A DNA stretch of 64,000 bases from Hahellaceae bacterium (lineage in GTDB: Bacteria > Pseudomonadota > Gammaproteobacteria > Pseudomonadales > Oleiphilaceae): NCBI GenBank assembly GCA_024234575.1, contig JACKOB010000004.1:186001-250000 (forward strand), read 5' to 3'. Positions 36,424-46,110 of this stretch are shown here, piece by piece. The position numbers were made by a program, and so were the translations under genes. How positions within the stretch are numbered: position 1 is the stretch's first letter; the number at the start of each line of letters is the position of its first letter. The notes beneath the pieces are model-generated. The model was not told the DNA's origin, did no database searches, and saw only the letters and a program-made list of their open reading frames with translations.

Positions 36424-37038
36424 ATGGGCATTACTTTATTTACCGATGGGGATCGTCGTTATTATCGCGTGACAAAAGCGTGGAACGGTAAAGAGCATCA
36501 GGTCTACGTACGTGTCGGAAAAAATGAAGATAAAGCGATGAAAGAGGCCAGGAAAGTAGAAGAAGACCTCGAAGTTCGCAGAAAAGCTTATATCCAAAAG
36601 AAAAAACTCTCTGGTGAAGACATCTTTCATGAAGATGGCCGCATCGTGGGCTTGCAATTGCAGGTGCGCCACCGAGAGGGCAGAAAGCCTTGTACCGAAT
36701 TTAAGATTCGCGTCAAAGAGCCGGATAAAAAGGCTCTGTTCAAATCAGTTTCAGTGAATGCCCATGGTGTAGAAGATGCTTTTGAACGTGCCGTTGACAA
36801 AATATGCGAAATGCGCGATTTGTCTATTGGTGGTGATGTCCATAAAAAAATGCTGCTAGCGAAAAAGCACTACGTTGAAGACGCTAAATCACTTGCAGGC
36901 ATCCTTGATGAAAATGTAAGCTCTCCCTCAGAAGAATCTGTGCAGAAAAAAGATAAGTCTTTCGGCATATTTGACCAGCTGAAGCACTCTATGCAGGATT
37001 TTCTCAAAAAACAGTCCGGGCAGACGAAAAAGAAATAG
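36424..37038 (+). CDS. Small basic protein with two AP2-like modules, unknown function
   Basis: A 204-residue, Lys-rich protein of unknown function. Two segments look like repeats of one fold: three strands then an amphipathic helix, at about 10-50 (RRYYRVTKAWNGKEHQVYVR, then KAMKEARKVEEDLE) and about 74-131 (LQLQVRHREGRKPCTEFKIR, then VEDAFERAVDKICEM). This resembles AP2-like DNA-binding modules of bacterial proteins. The tail is basic and low-complexity. A TTG at 36412 is an alternative start. It stands alone between flgL and an acyl-CoA synthetase gene. Confidence 0.6.
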   Translation: MGITLFTDGDRRYYRVTKAWNGKEHQVYVRVGKNEDKAMKEARKVEEDLEVRRKAYIQKKKLSGEDIFHEDGRIVGLQLQVRHREGRKPCTEFKIRVKEPDKKALFKSVSVNAHGVEDAFERAVDKICEMRDLSIGGDVHKKMLLAKKHYVEDAKSLAGILDENVSSPSEESVQKKDKSFGIFDQLKHSMQDFLKKQSGQTKKK

Positions 37039-37180
37039 TTAAACCGGATAATATTGGTCAACAGCCACAGTCTGCCGAATAAAAACAGTTTAATTTATAT
37101 AAATAGAGAGACTGTGCATCCTCCTTCATCGTTAAACCGTTTGTAGTGGTGCCCAGTCAAAAATGAAGAGGCATCAGCAA

Positions 37181-39010
37181 ATGAGTAGTTCAGATTTAAT
37201 TACCTTTCCCAAAATTGCCAAAAAAATACCTGGGTTACTAGCGGGTCTTGGCGGCACGATTAAAGGGATCAAGCTTGGTAAAATTACCGACCCAACACAG
37301 CCGGTCGGCTTGGGCTTGTGTGTAGAAGAGGCGGCAGAAAAGAACCCTCATGGCGTTGCCATTCTTTATAAAGATGTCAGCCTCACTTATCATCAGTTCA
37401 ATGCGTGGGCCAACAGAATTGCTAATACACTGCAAAAGCAGGGTGTTAGAAAAGGTGATGCCGTTGCGATTTATGTTGAAAATCGCCCCGAATTATTTGC
37501 CTGTGTCACTGCTTGCGCCAAGATTGGTGCCGTCAACGCGATGATCAACACATCACAGCGGGGTAAAGTACTTATCCACAGTATAAACCTGGTTAGCCCT
37601 AAGGCCGCTATCGTAGGCGAGGAGTTGCTCGAGGCCTATCACGAGGTTGAGACTGATTTAGTGGTACCGCAAGAGCGTCGCTATTATCTGGCTGATCAGG
37701 ACACCCTGAACAATGCGGGTGACACACCAAAAGGCTGGGCAAATCTGGCTGAAATCTCAAAGTCTGAAAGTGGTAGTAATCCACCGACCTCCAAGCATAT
37801 TTTTATCGAAGATCCCTGTTTCTATATTTATACCTCTGGTACAACCGGTATGCCAAAGGCCGTTGTATTCAACCACGGGCGCTTTATGAAAGCTTACGGT
37901 GCGATGGGCTATGGTGCGGTGCGATTGCAACCCCATGACCGTATGTATGTGACGTTGCCGTTCTACCATGCCACCGCGATGGCCGTTTGTTGGGGGTCAA
38001 TATTGGCGGGTAAGGCTGGGCTGGTGCTTTCACGCAAGTTTAGCGCTTCTGGTTTCTGGGATGATATTCGCAAATACGATGCTACGGCGTTTGGTTATGT
38101 CGGTGAACTCTGCCGTTACTTGATGGATAGACCCGCCCAGCCGAATGATCGGGATAACAAGATTAGAATCATGGTTGGCAATGGCTTACGTCCAAGCATC
38201 TGGAAAGGTTTCAAAGAGCGTTTTGGGGTAGAAACCGTCATGGAGCTCTACGCGTCCAGTGAGGGTAATATTGGCTTCACCAACGTCTTAAACTTTGATA
38301 ATACTGTTGGTTTGTCGCCATTTCCCTATGCCATTGTTAAGTACGACAAAGAGCTGGAAGCACCCGTCAGAGATGCCAAGAATCACATGATCAAAGTGAA
38401 GAAGGGACAGACTGGTCTGCTAATTGGTGAGATCACACCAAAGTCACCATTTCATGGTTACACGGATGCTGCAAAAACCGAAGATTGTATTTTTCGTAAT
38501 GTGTTCAAACAAGGTGACGCATGGTTTAACAGTGGTGATTTGATGCGGGACATCGGTTTTAAGCACGCCCAGTTTGTTGATCGATTAGGTGACACGTTCC
38601 GCTGGAAGGGAGAAAACGTCTCTACAACAGAAGTTGAACATATTCTGGATAGCTTTCCTCATGTCAGTGAGTCGGTTGTGTATGGGGTTGAAGTGCCCAA
38701 TACCAACGGAAGGGCAGGCATGGCATCAATTCGTTTTGATGAAGACCACCAGATTTTCGACTTCAAGAAGTTTCTGGCTTATTTGAAGCATGAATTGCCG
38801 CCTTACGCGATACCTTTGTTTATCAGGGTCAGTGAAGGGATGGAAACCACTGGCACATTTAAGCATAAGAAAGCACCATTAAAAGATGCAGGTTTTGATT
38901 TAAGTAAGCAGGATAATGCGGTGTATGCGTGGTTGCCCGGTCAGGATACTTTCATATTATTAACTCCTGAAATCCAAAAGAAGATAGAGAACGGCGACTA
39001 CCGTTACTAG
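37181..39010 (+). CDS. Very-long/long-chain acyl-CoA synthetase (FATP-like)
   Basis: A 609-residue adenylate-forming enzyme of the FATP/SLC27-like group. Motifs are YIYTSGTTGMPKAVVFNHGR, ELYASSEGN, WFNSGDLMRD and FVDRLGDTFRWKGENVSTTE. Family members activate long or very long fatty acids, often coupled to uptake. The ATG at 37181 follows GAGG; a start six codons earlier (37163) is possible. It is a different subfamily from the synthetase at 8339. A convergent short-chain dehydrogenase lies just beyond. Confidence 0.9.
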   Translation: MSSSDLITFPKIAKKIPGLLAGLGGTIKGIKLGKITDPTQPVGLGLCVEEAAEKNPHGVAILYKDVSLTYHQFNAWANRIANTLQKQGVRKGDAVAIYVENRPELFACVTACAKIGAVNAMINTSQRGKVLIHSINLVSPKAAIVGEELLEAYHEVETDLVVPQERRYYLADQDTLNNAGDTPKGWANLAEISKSESGSNPPTSKHIFIEDPCFYIYTSGTTGMPKAVVFNHGRFMKAYGAMGYGAVRLQPHDRMYVTLPFYHATAMAVCWGSILAGKAGLVLSRKFSASGFWDDIRKYDATAFGYVGELCRYLMDRPAQPNDRDNKIRIMVGNGLRPSIWKGFKERFGVETVMELYASSEGNIGFTNVLNFDNTVGLSPFPYAIVKYDKELEAPVRDAKNHMIKVKKGQTGLLIGEITPKSPFHGYTDAAKTEDCIFRNVFKQGDAWFNSGDLMRDIGFKHAQFVDRLGDTFRWKGENVSTTEVEHILDSFPHVSESVVYGVEVPNTNGRAGMASIRFDEDHQIFDFKKFLAYLKHELPPYAIPLFIRVSEGMETTGTFKHKKAPLKDAGFDLSKQDNAVYAWLPGQDTFILLTPEIQKKIENGDYRY

Positions 39011-39087
39011 CCCTATCTCTTAAGCCTTCGTAAACCGGAATAACAGGGTACTCGGCTTGGCTGAGCGCGCTGTAAACCCGCTGCCTG

Positions 39088-39123
39088 GTGCCTATCCGTT
39101 GTATCAACACAGCTGATAGGCAC
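39088..39123. other. Stem-loop between convergent genes
   Basis: A perfect 9-bp inverted repeat (GTGCCTATC / GATAGGCAC) with an 18-base loop in the gap between the acyl-CoA synthetase and the dehydrogenase. It may end or protect both transcripts; no clear T-run is present. Confidence 0.5.
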
Positions 39124-39152
39124 TAAATGTCCGTTAAAGCCTTTTATGTCAC

Positions 39153-39914
39153 TTATTTCGGTTGTAGTCTGACAGCGCTGTCAATCCGGATCGTTTCACC
39201 GTTGATAATCGCGTTTTCAACAATGTGCTTTACCAGATCACCAAACTCAGAAGGCTTCCCGAGTCTCGATGGAAAGGGCAGGCCGGCGGCAAGAGAGTCT
39301 TGAATTTCCTGAGAAAACGATTCCATCATTGGTGTTTTGAATAACCCCGGTGCAATAGTGTTTACACGGATACCAAATCTGGCAAGTTCACGTGCGGCCG
39401 GCAGTGTCATTGCGACAACCCCGCCTTTCGAAGCCGAGTAAGCCGCTTGTCCGATTTGCCCTTCAAATGCTGCAATTGATGCAGTGTTGATAATGGCTCC
39501 CCGTTCGCCGTCAGCATTAGGCTCACGGTGTTGCATTTGGTCGGCAGCCAATCGCAGCATATTAAAGGTTCCTACCAGATTAACTGATATAGTTTTACTA
39601 AAAACATCCAGACTCATTGGCCCATCTTTGCCTAGAATTCTCCCGGCAGTGCCTATGCCTGCGCAGCTGACGGCAATTCCGCAGGGGCCGTGTGCTCTCA
39701 TGGCTTCTGCCATTGCTTTTTCTGCGCTGGTCGCATCTGCCACATTACATTCAATGGCGATACCATTTATTTCTGCAGCAAGCTTTCTGGCTTTATCAAT
39801 TTGCAGGTCGAGTAATGCCACTTTGGCACCCGCCGCCGCTAAAACACGAGCGGCCCCTTCTCCTAGTCCTGAGGCACCACCCGTAATTACTGCGCCAACA
39901 CCTTTAACGTTCAT
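39153..39914 (-). CDS. Short-chain dehydrogenase, 3-hydroxyacyl-CoA dehydrogenase type II-like
   Basis: A 253-residue NAD-dependent oxidoreductase. It has the cofactor motif TGGASGLG near the N-terminus, the D-L-Q acidic residue pattern favouring NAD, NTASIAAFEGQIGQAAYSASK with the catalytic Ser-Tyr-Lys set, and IRVNTIAPGLFKTPMM. The overall pattern matches HSD10-like 3-hydroxy(-2-methyl)acyl-CoA dehydrogenases of fatty acid and branched amino acid breakdown. Substrate assignment is inferred from that resemblance; the neighbouring acyl-CoA synthetase is consistent with it. Confidence 0.87.
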   Translation of the reverse strand: MNVKGVGAVITGGASGLGEGAARVLAAAGAKVALLDLQIDKARKLAAEINGIAIECNVADATSAEKAMAEAMRAHGPCGIAVSCAGIGTAGRILGKDGPMSLDVFSKTISVNLVGTFNMLRLAADQMQHREPNADGERGAIINTASIAAFEGQIGQAAYSASKGGVVAMTLPAARELARFGIRVNTIAPGLFKTPMMESFSQEIQDSLAAGLPFPSRLGKPSEFGDLVKHIVENAIINGETIRIDSAVRLQPK

Positions 39915-40240
39915 AGTTATTTCCCTCCACCGAATGTTGTTCTTGCCATTTCTTGATCACGACGCCGCAAGGTCAGCCTGTTGGCATGCTGAGAAATGAA
40001 TGATTTAAAGCGCAGTCTGGATAGAATCTATGTGATTTTCAATGGCTCATTCGATCGACGACACCGACAAAAACGCTCAGGGCTGCCTAATTCTGAAGAA
40101 GGTTGAATAGTAATAGTAAAAATATGGTTAATTTGAGGGATTAGCGCACATATGCGCCGCTTAAAATTGGCCCATGAGGTAACCCTAAACTAATCTCTAT
40201 ATAAATAGTGTTGAATGTGTGACCGAAGAGAGCTTGGCCG
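39915..40240. other. Divergent intergenic region upstream of the chemoreceptor gene
   Basis: A 326-base AT-rich region between the dehydrogenase and the chemoreceptor genes. It should carry promoters in both directions. A small inverted repeat (GCGCA-CATA-TGCGC, about 40145-40158) is visible. I could not identify a convincing sigma-28 site. Confidence 0.35.
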
Positions 40241-41878
40241 ATGAATGAATCCCTGCGCAAAATACCTATTCGACTTCGTTTAAGCGGCATCCTGGTCGTT
40301 GCTGTCGCCCTGTTACTGCTTATGATGGCGGTGGCGCTAAACGATAGTTACCACAGTCTCTACGATGCGAAATCAGAAAAAACCCGTCATTTAGTTGAGT
40401 CAACGCTAAGCTCTATTTCCTATTACCATAGCCTTAGTCAAAGTGGTGCGGTTTCTGAAGAAGAAGCCAAAAGGCAATCCCTTAACTTAATCAAATCTCT
40501 TCGTTATGGTGGTACGGAGTACTTTTGGGTGCACGACCTCAATCACGTTATGATTATGCATCCTATCAAGCCCGCATTAGATGGCAAAAACCTCTTTGAC
40601 TTAAAGGACCCGCAAGGAGTTTTTCTTTTTCAGGAGTTCAATAAGGTTGTTAAAAAATCGGGTGAGGGCTTTGTTGCCTATCTATGGCCTAAGCCTGGTT
40701 CTGAAAACCCGGTTGAAAAAGTAAGCTTTGTGAAAGCGTTCGCTCCTTGGGGATGGGTGCTTGGTTCTGGAATATACATGGATGACGTTGATGCTCAGTT
40801 TTGGCAAGAGCTGAAGGCCATGGGGCTGGTCGCGCTTTCATTAATAATCATTCTGGTGGTGATGCTTTACTTGCTGTCACGTAGTATTTTGTTGCCGCTG
40901 CGTAAAACTCTCTACGCCATGAAGGATCTGGCGGATGGAGAAGGCGATCTCACAAAACGCCTCGACGAACGTGGAAACGATGAAATCTCTCTCTTTGCAC
41001 ATGAGTTCAACCAGTTTCTGAATAAAATGCAAAAAGTGGTTGAAGGTGTCGGTGTTACCACTGACAGCCTCGTTGTGACCACTAATGCTCTGGCCCAAAG
41101 AAGTGGCCGCATCTCGTCCCTAACCGACGGTCAAAAAAATCTGACTGATCGTGCCATGGGGTTGCTCAGTCAAATGGTAAGTTCTGTGGAAGAGATGGAA
41201 CGTAGTGCACTAGATGCCGCTGATGCGGCTGTCAATGCAGAAAGCCAGTCAGGAGAAGCGAAAAAAGTCATTGAAGGTGCGATCAGTATGGTAAGAAAAC
41301 TGGCCGCAGATATGGCCGAAACCATGACGACGATCGGCGCCCTAAAAACAGATACACAAAACATCGGTTCCGTAGTGGATGTTATCCAAAGTATTGCTGA
41401 ACAGACAAATTTACTGGCGCTTAACGCTGCGATTGAAGCCGCCAGGGCTGGCGAGCAGGGCAGAGGGTTCGCCGTTGTCGCCGATGAAGTACGTACTTTA
41501 GCCAGCAGAACCCAGGAGTCTACAGAAGAAATTAATCGTATGATTGAAGCTTTGCAGCAGGGCGCCTTAAAGGCAGTGAAGGTCATCGATGAAAGTGTTA
41601 AACAAACAAATTCATCATTAGAGCAATCCCAGCGAGCCGGTGAGGCGCTGGGGGCCATTACAGTTTCTGTGGACTCGATTCGCTTGTTAAATGCAGATAT
41701 TTCATCGGTGGCCAGCCAACAGAGCGCCGTGGCAAGTGAATTTAACGAGTCTCTCGAGAATATATCCCTGTCTGCAGATGAAGCCGCACAAATTGTGTCG
41801 GAAAACGCTCAGGAGAGTGAGCGATTGCGTAACCTGGGCAAGGAGTTAGCCACCCAGGTTGGTCAGTTTAAAGTGTAG
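40241..41878 (+). CDS. Methyl-accepting chemotaxis protein with single Cache sensor
   Basis: A 545-residue membrane chemoreceptor. An N-terminal helix (about 11-30) and a second (about 190-212) flank a periplasmic single-Cache domain ([54 protein letters not shown]). A HAMP domain and the signalling hairpin follow; the tip carries [20 protein letters not shown] and then [15 protein letters not shown], the CheA/CheW contact. No CheR-binding pentapeptide is present at the C-terminus. Small organic acids are common ligands of this sensor class; the ligand here is unknown. Confidence 0.93.
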   Translation: MNESLRKIPIRLRLSGILVVAVALLLLMMAVALNDSYHSLYDAKSEKTRHLVESTLSSISYYHSLSQSGAVSEEEAKRQSLNLIKSLRYGGTEYFWVHDLNHVMIMHPIKPALDGKNLFDLKDPQGVFLFQEFNKVVKKSGEGFVAYLWPKPGSENPVEKVSFVKAFAPWGWVLGSGIYMDDVDAQFWQELKAMGLVALSLIIILVVMLYLLSRSILLPLRKTLYAMKDLADGEGDLTKRLDERGNDEISLFAHEFNQFLNKMQKVVEGVGVTTDSLVVTTNALAQRSGRISSLTDGQKNLTDRAMGLLSQMVSSVEEMERSALDAADAAVNAESQSGEAKKVIEGAISMVRKLAADMAETMTTIGALKTDTQNIGSVVDVIQSIAEQTNLLALNAAIEAARAGEQGRGFAVVADEVRTLASRTQESTEEINRMIEALQQGALKAVKVIDESVKQTNSSLEQSQRAGEALGAITVSVDSIRLLNADISSVASQQSAVASEFNESLENISLSADEAAQIVSENAQESERLRNLGKELATQVGQFKV

Positions 41879-41951
41879 TTGTGCGAAGCAGGCTGGCGCT
41901 GAAGGGGCGTGACCGCAGCCTGTCCAGATCCTGCGGCTGGAGTTATTAGTA

Positions 41952-43238
41952 ATGGAAATTCCTGGATATCAAATTCTTAAAGAGTTGGGTCGCGGCGGCA
42001 TGGCTACTGTCTATTTAGCCTTGCAGACCTCTTTCGAAAGAAAGGTCGCCGTAAAGGTCCTCGACGCTAAAGCCGCTGCTGACAAAGACTTTGCAGGGCG
42101 ATTTATTCGCGAAGCCAAAATTGTTGCACAGTTATCTCACCCGCATATTGTGTCGGTCTACGATGTTGGGCAACAAAATGGCCTGTACTTTATGAGCATG
42201 GACTACCTGGCGGGTGGGGCGCTGCCAGAAAGAATCAAGCGCGGGCTTGAGAAAACAGAAGTGATTCGGATTCTCTGCCAAATTGCCTCGGCGTTGAGTT
42301 GCCTGCATGAGCACGGTTATATCCATCGGGACATAAAGCCTGACAATATTATGTTCCGCGCAGATGGTTCTGCTGTTCTGACTGATTTTGGTGTGGCGAG
42401 ATCGCAGAATGCCAAAGAAGGTTTGACTCAGGTTGGTACGATCATCGGGACGCCTGTTTACATGAGCCCGGAACAAATCAACGGTGGCGTGGTTGATGGT
42501 CGCGCTGATCTCTATGCATTAGGTATCGTGCTCTATGAAATGCTGATGGGTGAGCCACCTTATGTCTCAGAGGATTTTATCGCCGTTGCGGTAAAACACC
42601 TGCAAGACCCGTTGCCAGAACTCACGCTCATGTACGAAGAGTTTCAATACGTACTTGACCGGTGCTTGGCGAAAAATCCAGAGGACCGCTTTCAAACCGC
42701 GCAAGCCTTGGTTGCTGCCTTAACAGATTTAACAAAACCCCGAGATACGGAAAAGCCAGCCAAAAAGGCGCCCGCAAAACCAATTCCCCCTGCTAAAAAA
42801 CTGCTTGATGTGGTGGCACACCCAGAGCATAAGCCAGTTGTGTCGGCACAGGTTAAAGCTGCCCCGCCAGCGAAAAACAGCAAACCCGAAGGTTTGCACT
42901 TTGATGAGACCATGCGGAAAAAATGGGGAGTGATGAAGCGTTATACGCTGGTTTGCGAGCTGTCAGTGCGGGACGCACAAACCTTTTCTATACTGTTTTC
43001 ACGCATAACGACAAAGCTGGTTGATTGGCACGATGAAAGAGCTGACCAGTCAGAAGCTATAAATTTTGATTTTTATATACCCGAGTGGATGTTCAATAAA
43101 GCGCGCGGAGCGATTAAGCAAATTGTAAATAGTGGTGAAACCTACGCATTTTTGGAGTTTCTCAGCATAAATGTTGCACTACAGGATACTGAAAGTGACC
43201 AGCTTGATAGTTATGTGTGCAAGAAAGAGACGTCTTAA
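41952..43238 (+). CDS. Serine/threonine protein kinase with uncharacterised C-terminal domain
   Basis: A Hanks-type kinase of 428 residues. The catalytic domain (about 6-262) is complete: GRGGMATV 13-20, K35, HRDIKPDN 125-132, DFG 145-147, GTPVYMSPEQ in the activation loop. A Lys/Pro/Ala-rich linker (about 265-310) leads to a roughly 110-residue C-terminal domain (from KWGVMKRYTLVCELS) that I do not recognise. No membrane segment is seen, unlike the kinase at 2867. It lies 73 bases after the chemoreceptor gene on the same strand, so a shared transcript is possible. Confidence 0.9.
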   Translation: MEIPGYQILKELGRGGMATVYLALQTSFERKVAVKVLDAKAAADKDFAGRFIREAKIVAQLSHPHIVSVYDVGQQNGLYFMSMDYLAGGALPERIKRGLEKTEVIRILCQIASALSCLHEHGYIHRDIKPDNIMFRADGSAVLTDFGVARSQNAKEGLTQVGTIIGTPVYMSPEQINGGVVDGRADLYALGIVLYEMLMGEPPYVSEDFIAVAVKHLQDPLPELTLMYEEFQYVLDRCLAKNPEDRFQTAQALVAALTDLTKPRDTEKPAKKAPAKPIPPAKKLLDVVAHPEHKPVVSAQVKAAPPAKNSKPEGLHFDETMRKKWGVMKRYTLVCELSVRDAQTFSILFSRITTKLVDWHDERADQSEAINFDFYIPEWMFNKARGAIKQIVNSGETYAFLEFLSINVALQDTESDQLDSYVCKKETS

Positions 43239-43325
43239 CGTAGGGTGATCTTGCAAAGCCTTGGGTTGCTCACGGATTGCATGATTCATACGGGCTGGCA
43301 GGCGATGTTGGCAATTCGCAGGCAG

Positions 43326-44318
43326 TTACGGTGTCTGCCAGCGCCGAGCTGCCCAGAGCCCCAGCTGTTGCTGGTCGTGAAAAGTCCAGGCAATGAATCG
43401 ACTAATTTTCACTCCTTGGGACATTTTAACGACGCGAATATCCGCCACGCCTTTTTTCTTGAGCTGATGCTTGATTTGATTCAGGTTCCCTGCTTTCGAT
43501 ACTAGCGTTGTAAACCAGCAAACCTGTTCTTTAAAGATCTGGCTTTCGTTAATCATGTTTTTAATGAAAGCAACCTCGCCACCTTCGCACCACAGTTCAT
43601 TGCCTTGTCCGCCAAAATTCAATTTTACTGAACCATCCTCTTTTGCTTTAGCATTCAGGTTTTTCCACTTTCTAAGGCTTCCAGACGCCGCTTCTTTACT
43701 TGATGCGTGAAATGGCGGGTTGCAAAAAGTAATATCGAACAGATCCTGTGGTTGAATCACACCTTTAAAAATATTGCCTTTGTTGCCCTGCGCCACTAAC
43801 GATATGCGTTTGGTAAGATTACTGTTGGCCTGCACTATGTTCTTTGCCGAGGCCAGTGATATCGGGTCGACTTCTGCACCGCGCATCTTCCAGCCATAAC
43901 ACTGAGAGGCCAGTATGGGATAAATACAGTTAGCACCTGTGCCAATGTCCAGTGCATGAATCTTTACCCCTTGCGGGATCGTCGGCTCGCCGCTACTGGT
44001 TAGCCCGTTGGTTTCTGCCAGAAGATCAGCCGCATAATGGATGTAATCGGCTCTGCCAGGAATCGGCGGGCAGAGGTAACCTGCTGGAATCCCCCAGTGC
44101 TTCACTTGATAGAATTTTGCAAGTAACGCCTGATTCAGAGCGATAACCGCTTGGTTGTTACTGAAGTCAATGGTGGTTCTGCCATTCGGCGATAGCTTGA
44201 AGTGCTTTTTCAAATCAGCGCAATGCGCTTCCAGCTCATCAAAGTTGTAGAAGCCTTGATGAAGGTTTCTTGGATGCAGTTTGCCTTGATTAGCGGGCTT
44301 CTCAGGTGTCTTCGGCAT
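43326..44318 (-). CDS. rlmF: 23S rRNA (adenine(1618)-N6)-methyltransferase RlmF
   Basis: RlmF methylates A1618 of 23S rRNA using S-adenosylmethionine. The 330-residue protein starts with the family pattern LHPRNLHQGFYNFDELEAHC, has a GTGANCIYPI cofactor loop and the N6-adenine methyltransferase motif CNPPFHAS, then the GQGNELWCEGGEVAFIKNMI segment typical of YbiN/RlmF. It is convergent with the kinase gene. Confidence 0.94.
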   Translation of the reverse strand: MPKTPEKPANQGKLHPRNLHQGFYNFDELEAHCADLKKHFKLSPNGRTTIDFSNNQAVIALNQALLAKFYQVKHWGIPAGYLCPPIPGRADYIHYAADLLAETNGLTSSGEPTIPQGVKIHALDIGTGANCIYPILASQCYGWKMRGAEVDPISLASAKNIVQANSNLTKRISLVAQGNKGNIFKGVIQPQDLFDITFCNPPFHASSKEAASGSLRKWKNLNAKAKEDGSVKLNFGGQGNELWCEGGEVAFIKNMINESQIFKEQVCWFTTLVSKAGNLNQIKHQLKKKGVADIRVVKMSQGVKISRFIAWTFHDQQQLGLWAARRWQTP

Positions 44319-44839
44319 AGTAAATTGAACGTTAGATTCTTTCGTTAAGAAAAATGTTACGGCTGAAGATTATACCGGAAATCTCCTCTGGATTTTGTTG
44401 TTTTGCTGCAGGTTAGAATTTCTGTGCATTTAAAAAAAGTGGCAAAAACGTCAACAATAAACGCCATTTTTCATGCGTTGACTCTCAGATTTTGAGTGGC
44501 ACATCCCATTTTATTAAGTCTAAAAAGGATAGTATCTGCCTAAACGTGACAACCTGTCATATTGTGTTCGTGTCTACTCAGTATTCAGGTAGGCGGATAG
44601 GAGTTAAAAGAGAGAAAATAGCAAATAGGTACATGCGTTCAGTAAATGAGATGCGAATCACAAACCTGCGGAAATAGTTATATTTGGCGCGAACTGTGAC
44701 TCGAATGGCGTGATTGGTGAGCGCCTTTACACTGTAAGTCATTTAGTATAACGCAGCACTACAAAGAGCACGGAATATATCGTGCCGTCGATAAAGATAA
44801 TAAAACCAACAACCAGAGAAAAATAAGGCGAGTTTTAGC
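44319..44839. other. 521-base intergenic region upstream of the DUF2156 gene
   Basis: An AT-rich region between divergent genes. A small inverted repeat (GCACG...CGTGC, about 44769-44786) lies about 50 bases before the DUF2156 start. A 61-codon ORF (44492-44677) has no family look or ribosome site and is not accepted. The size would allow a small RNA or long leader, but I see no specific sign of one. Confidence 0.35.
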
Positions 44840-45925
44840 ATGAGCAATCAATCTAACCTTTCAGAGAAACTACTGCCTGAATATGCGAGCGGTGAAGCCA
44901 TTGCAAGCAGTGATATAGGCCATGTCGGACTTGACCTTCATATCGGTGATGCACCGGCAAGCGACGTTTTTACCGAGTCAGAAAGAATCGCGTACCTGAA
45001 GAGACACGGCGGCCATGTTCTGTCTTTTTGCTCTATGCAGCCGAATATGCGTTATTTCGATATGCCTGGTATCGGCTACCTTAGTTTTATGACCAGTTTT
45101 ACTGGTAAGCCGTTTTTGCTTGGCGACCCTGTTTGTGCCAAAGAACATATGCCCTTAATGATTGATGCATTTCTCCGCAGATATCCCAACGTGATATTTT
45201 GCCAGGTATCGAAGCCGGTCATGCATTATTTACATACTGCCCATAACTACTATGGTACGCAGATGGGGTCGCAATCCAATATTGATCTGACCAAGTGGGA
45301 TCTGAAAGGTAAAAAGAAGCAGGTGATTCGCACTGCAATTAACCAGGCGAAAAACAAAGGTGTTACCGTTCACGAGTCTTTTTGTGCCAGTCAGACCAGA
45401 GAGATATCTGAAAACTGGATTAAGACACGAAAGGTGAAAAGCCAGGAAATCCGTTTTTTAATTCGCCCGCTAAGAATGAGCTATTCAGCCGGTGTGCGTA
45501 ACTTCTATGCCTATGTCGATGATAAGCCAGTTGGTTTCGTATTTTTTGATCCTATTTATGAAAACAACGAAGTGGTGAGTTATGTGCCTAACATTTCACG
45601 CTCTAGCGTCGAGTTTAATCAGGGGTTGTTCTACACCATTATGAGCCACGCGATGGACGTGTTTAAAGCAGAGGGAATTAAGCGTCTGGATCTGGGGTTG
45701 ATTCCTATGAGCATGGCTGACGATGATGAAAAGCAGGAAAGTAAGTGGGTGAAGGGCGCTATGCGCTTTTGTTACAAGCATGGCAATTTTTTATATAACT
45801 TCAAAGGCATCGAATTTACCAAGTCCCGTTTCCGCGGAGAGATTGAGCGCACATATATCTGTCACCGGGGCGCTATGCCTGTATTCGATTTTATTGGTAT
45901 GTTCAAAATATTAAACGTAATTTAA
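44840..45925 (+). CDS. DUF2156 / LPG-synthase-C-like GNAT-fold protein
   Basis: A soluble 361-residue protein resembling the C-terminal catalytic domain of MprF-type lysyl-phosphatidylglycerol synthases (DUF2156), which has two GNAT folds. Recognisable are NFYAYVDDKPVGFVFFDPIY, the LDLGLIPMSMADDD segment and FLYNFKGIEFTKSRFRGEIE near the end. There is no membrane flippase part and no signal peptide, so this is a stand-alone cytosolic form. Related proteins transfer amino acids from charged tRNA to lipids or other acceptors; the substrate here is unknown. A terminator follows. Confidence 0.75.
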   Translation: MSNQSNLSEKLLPEYASGEAIASSDIGHVGLDLHIGDAPASDVFTESERIAYLKRHGGHVLSFCSMQPNMRYFDMPGIGYLSFMTSFTGKPFLLGDPVCAKEHMPLMIDAFLRRYPNVIFCQVSKPVMHYLHTAHNYYGTQMGSQSNIDLTKWDLKGKKKQVIRTAINQAKNKGVTVHESFCASQTREISENWIKTRKVKSQEIRFLIRPLRMSYSAGVRNFYAYVDDKPVGFVFFDPIYENNEVVSYVPNISRSSVEFNQGLFYTIMSHAMDVFKAEGIKRLDLGLIPMSMADDDEKQESKWVKGAMRFCYKHGNFLYNFKGIEFTKSRFRGEIERTYICHRGAMPVFDFIGMFKILNVI

Positions 45926-45978
45926 AGGCTGTCACCCTTCTGTATTATTTGCGTCGCAGATATTCTTTATAACGAAAT

Positions 45979-46015
45979 AACGACTCGTTGCTTTGTCGGC
46001 CGGGTCGTTTTTTTA
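45979..46015 (+). terminator. Rho-independent terminator after the DUF2156 gene
   Basis: An 8-bp stem (ACGACTCG 45980-45987, CGGGTCGT 46001-46008, one G-T wobble) followed by a run of seven T residues, 54 bases after the stop codon. Confidence 0.85.
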
Positions 46016-46110
46016 TTGTAATAAGGTGTTGGTTTCAATAGGCGCAAATCTGGTTATTTTGGTAGTATTCCAGTCTTTTTATTGATCATCTGAAGCGGGT
46101 AGCGCGCTAC

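Noticed and set aside
43245..43505. An ORF at the convergent ends of the kinase and rlmF genes
   Set aside because: Mostly antisense to rlmF and without a ribosome site.
44492..44677. A 61-codon ORF in the gap before the DUF2156 gene
   Set aside because: No ribosome site, no recognisable sequence, and the composition looks like non-coding AT-rich DNA.
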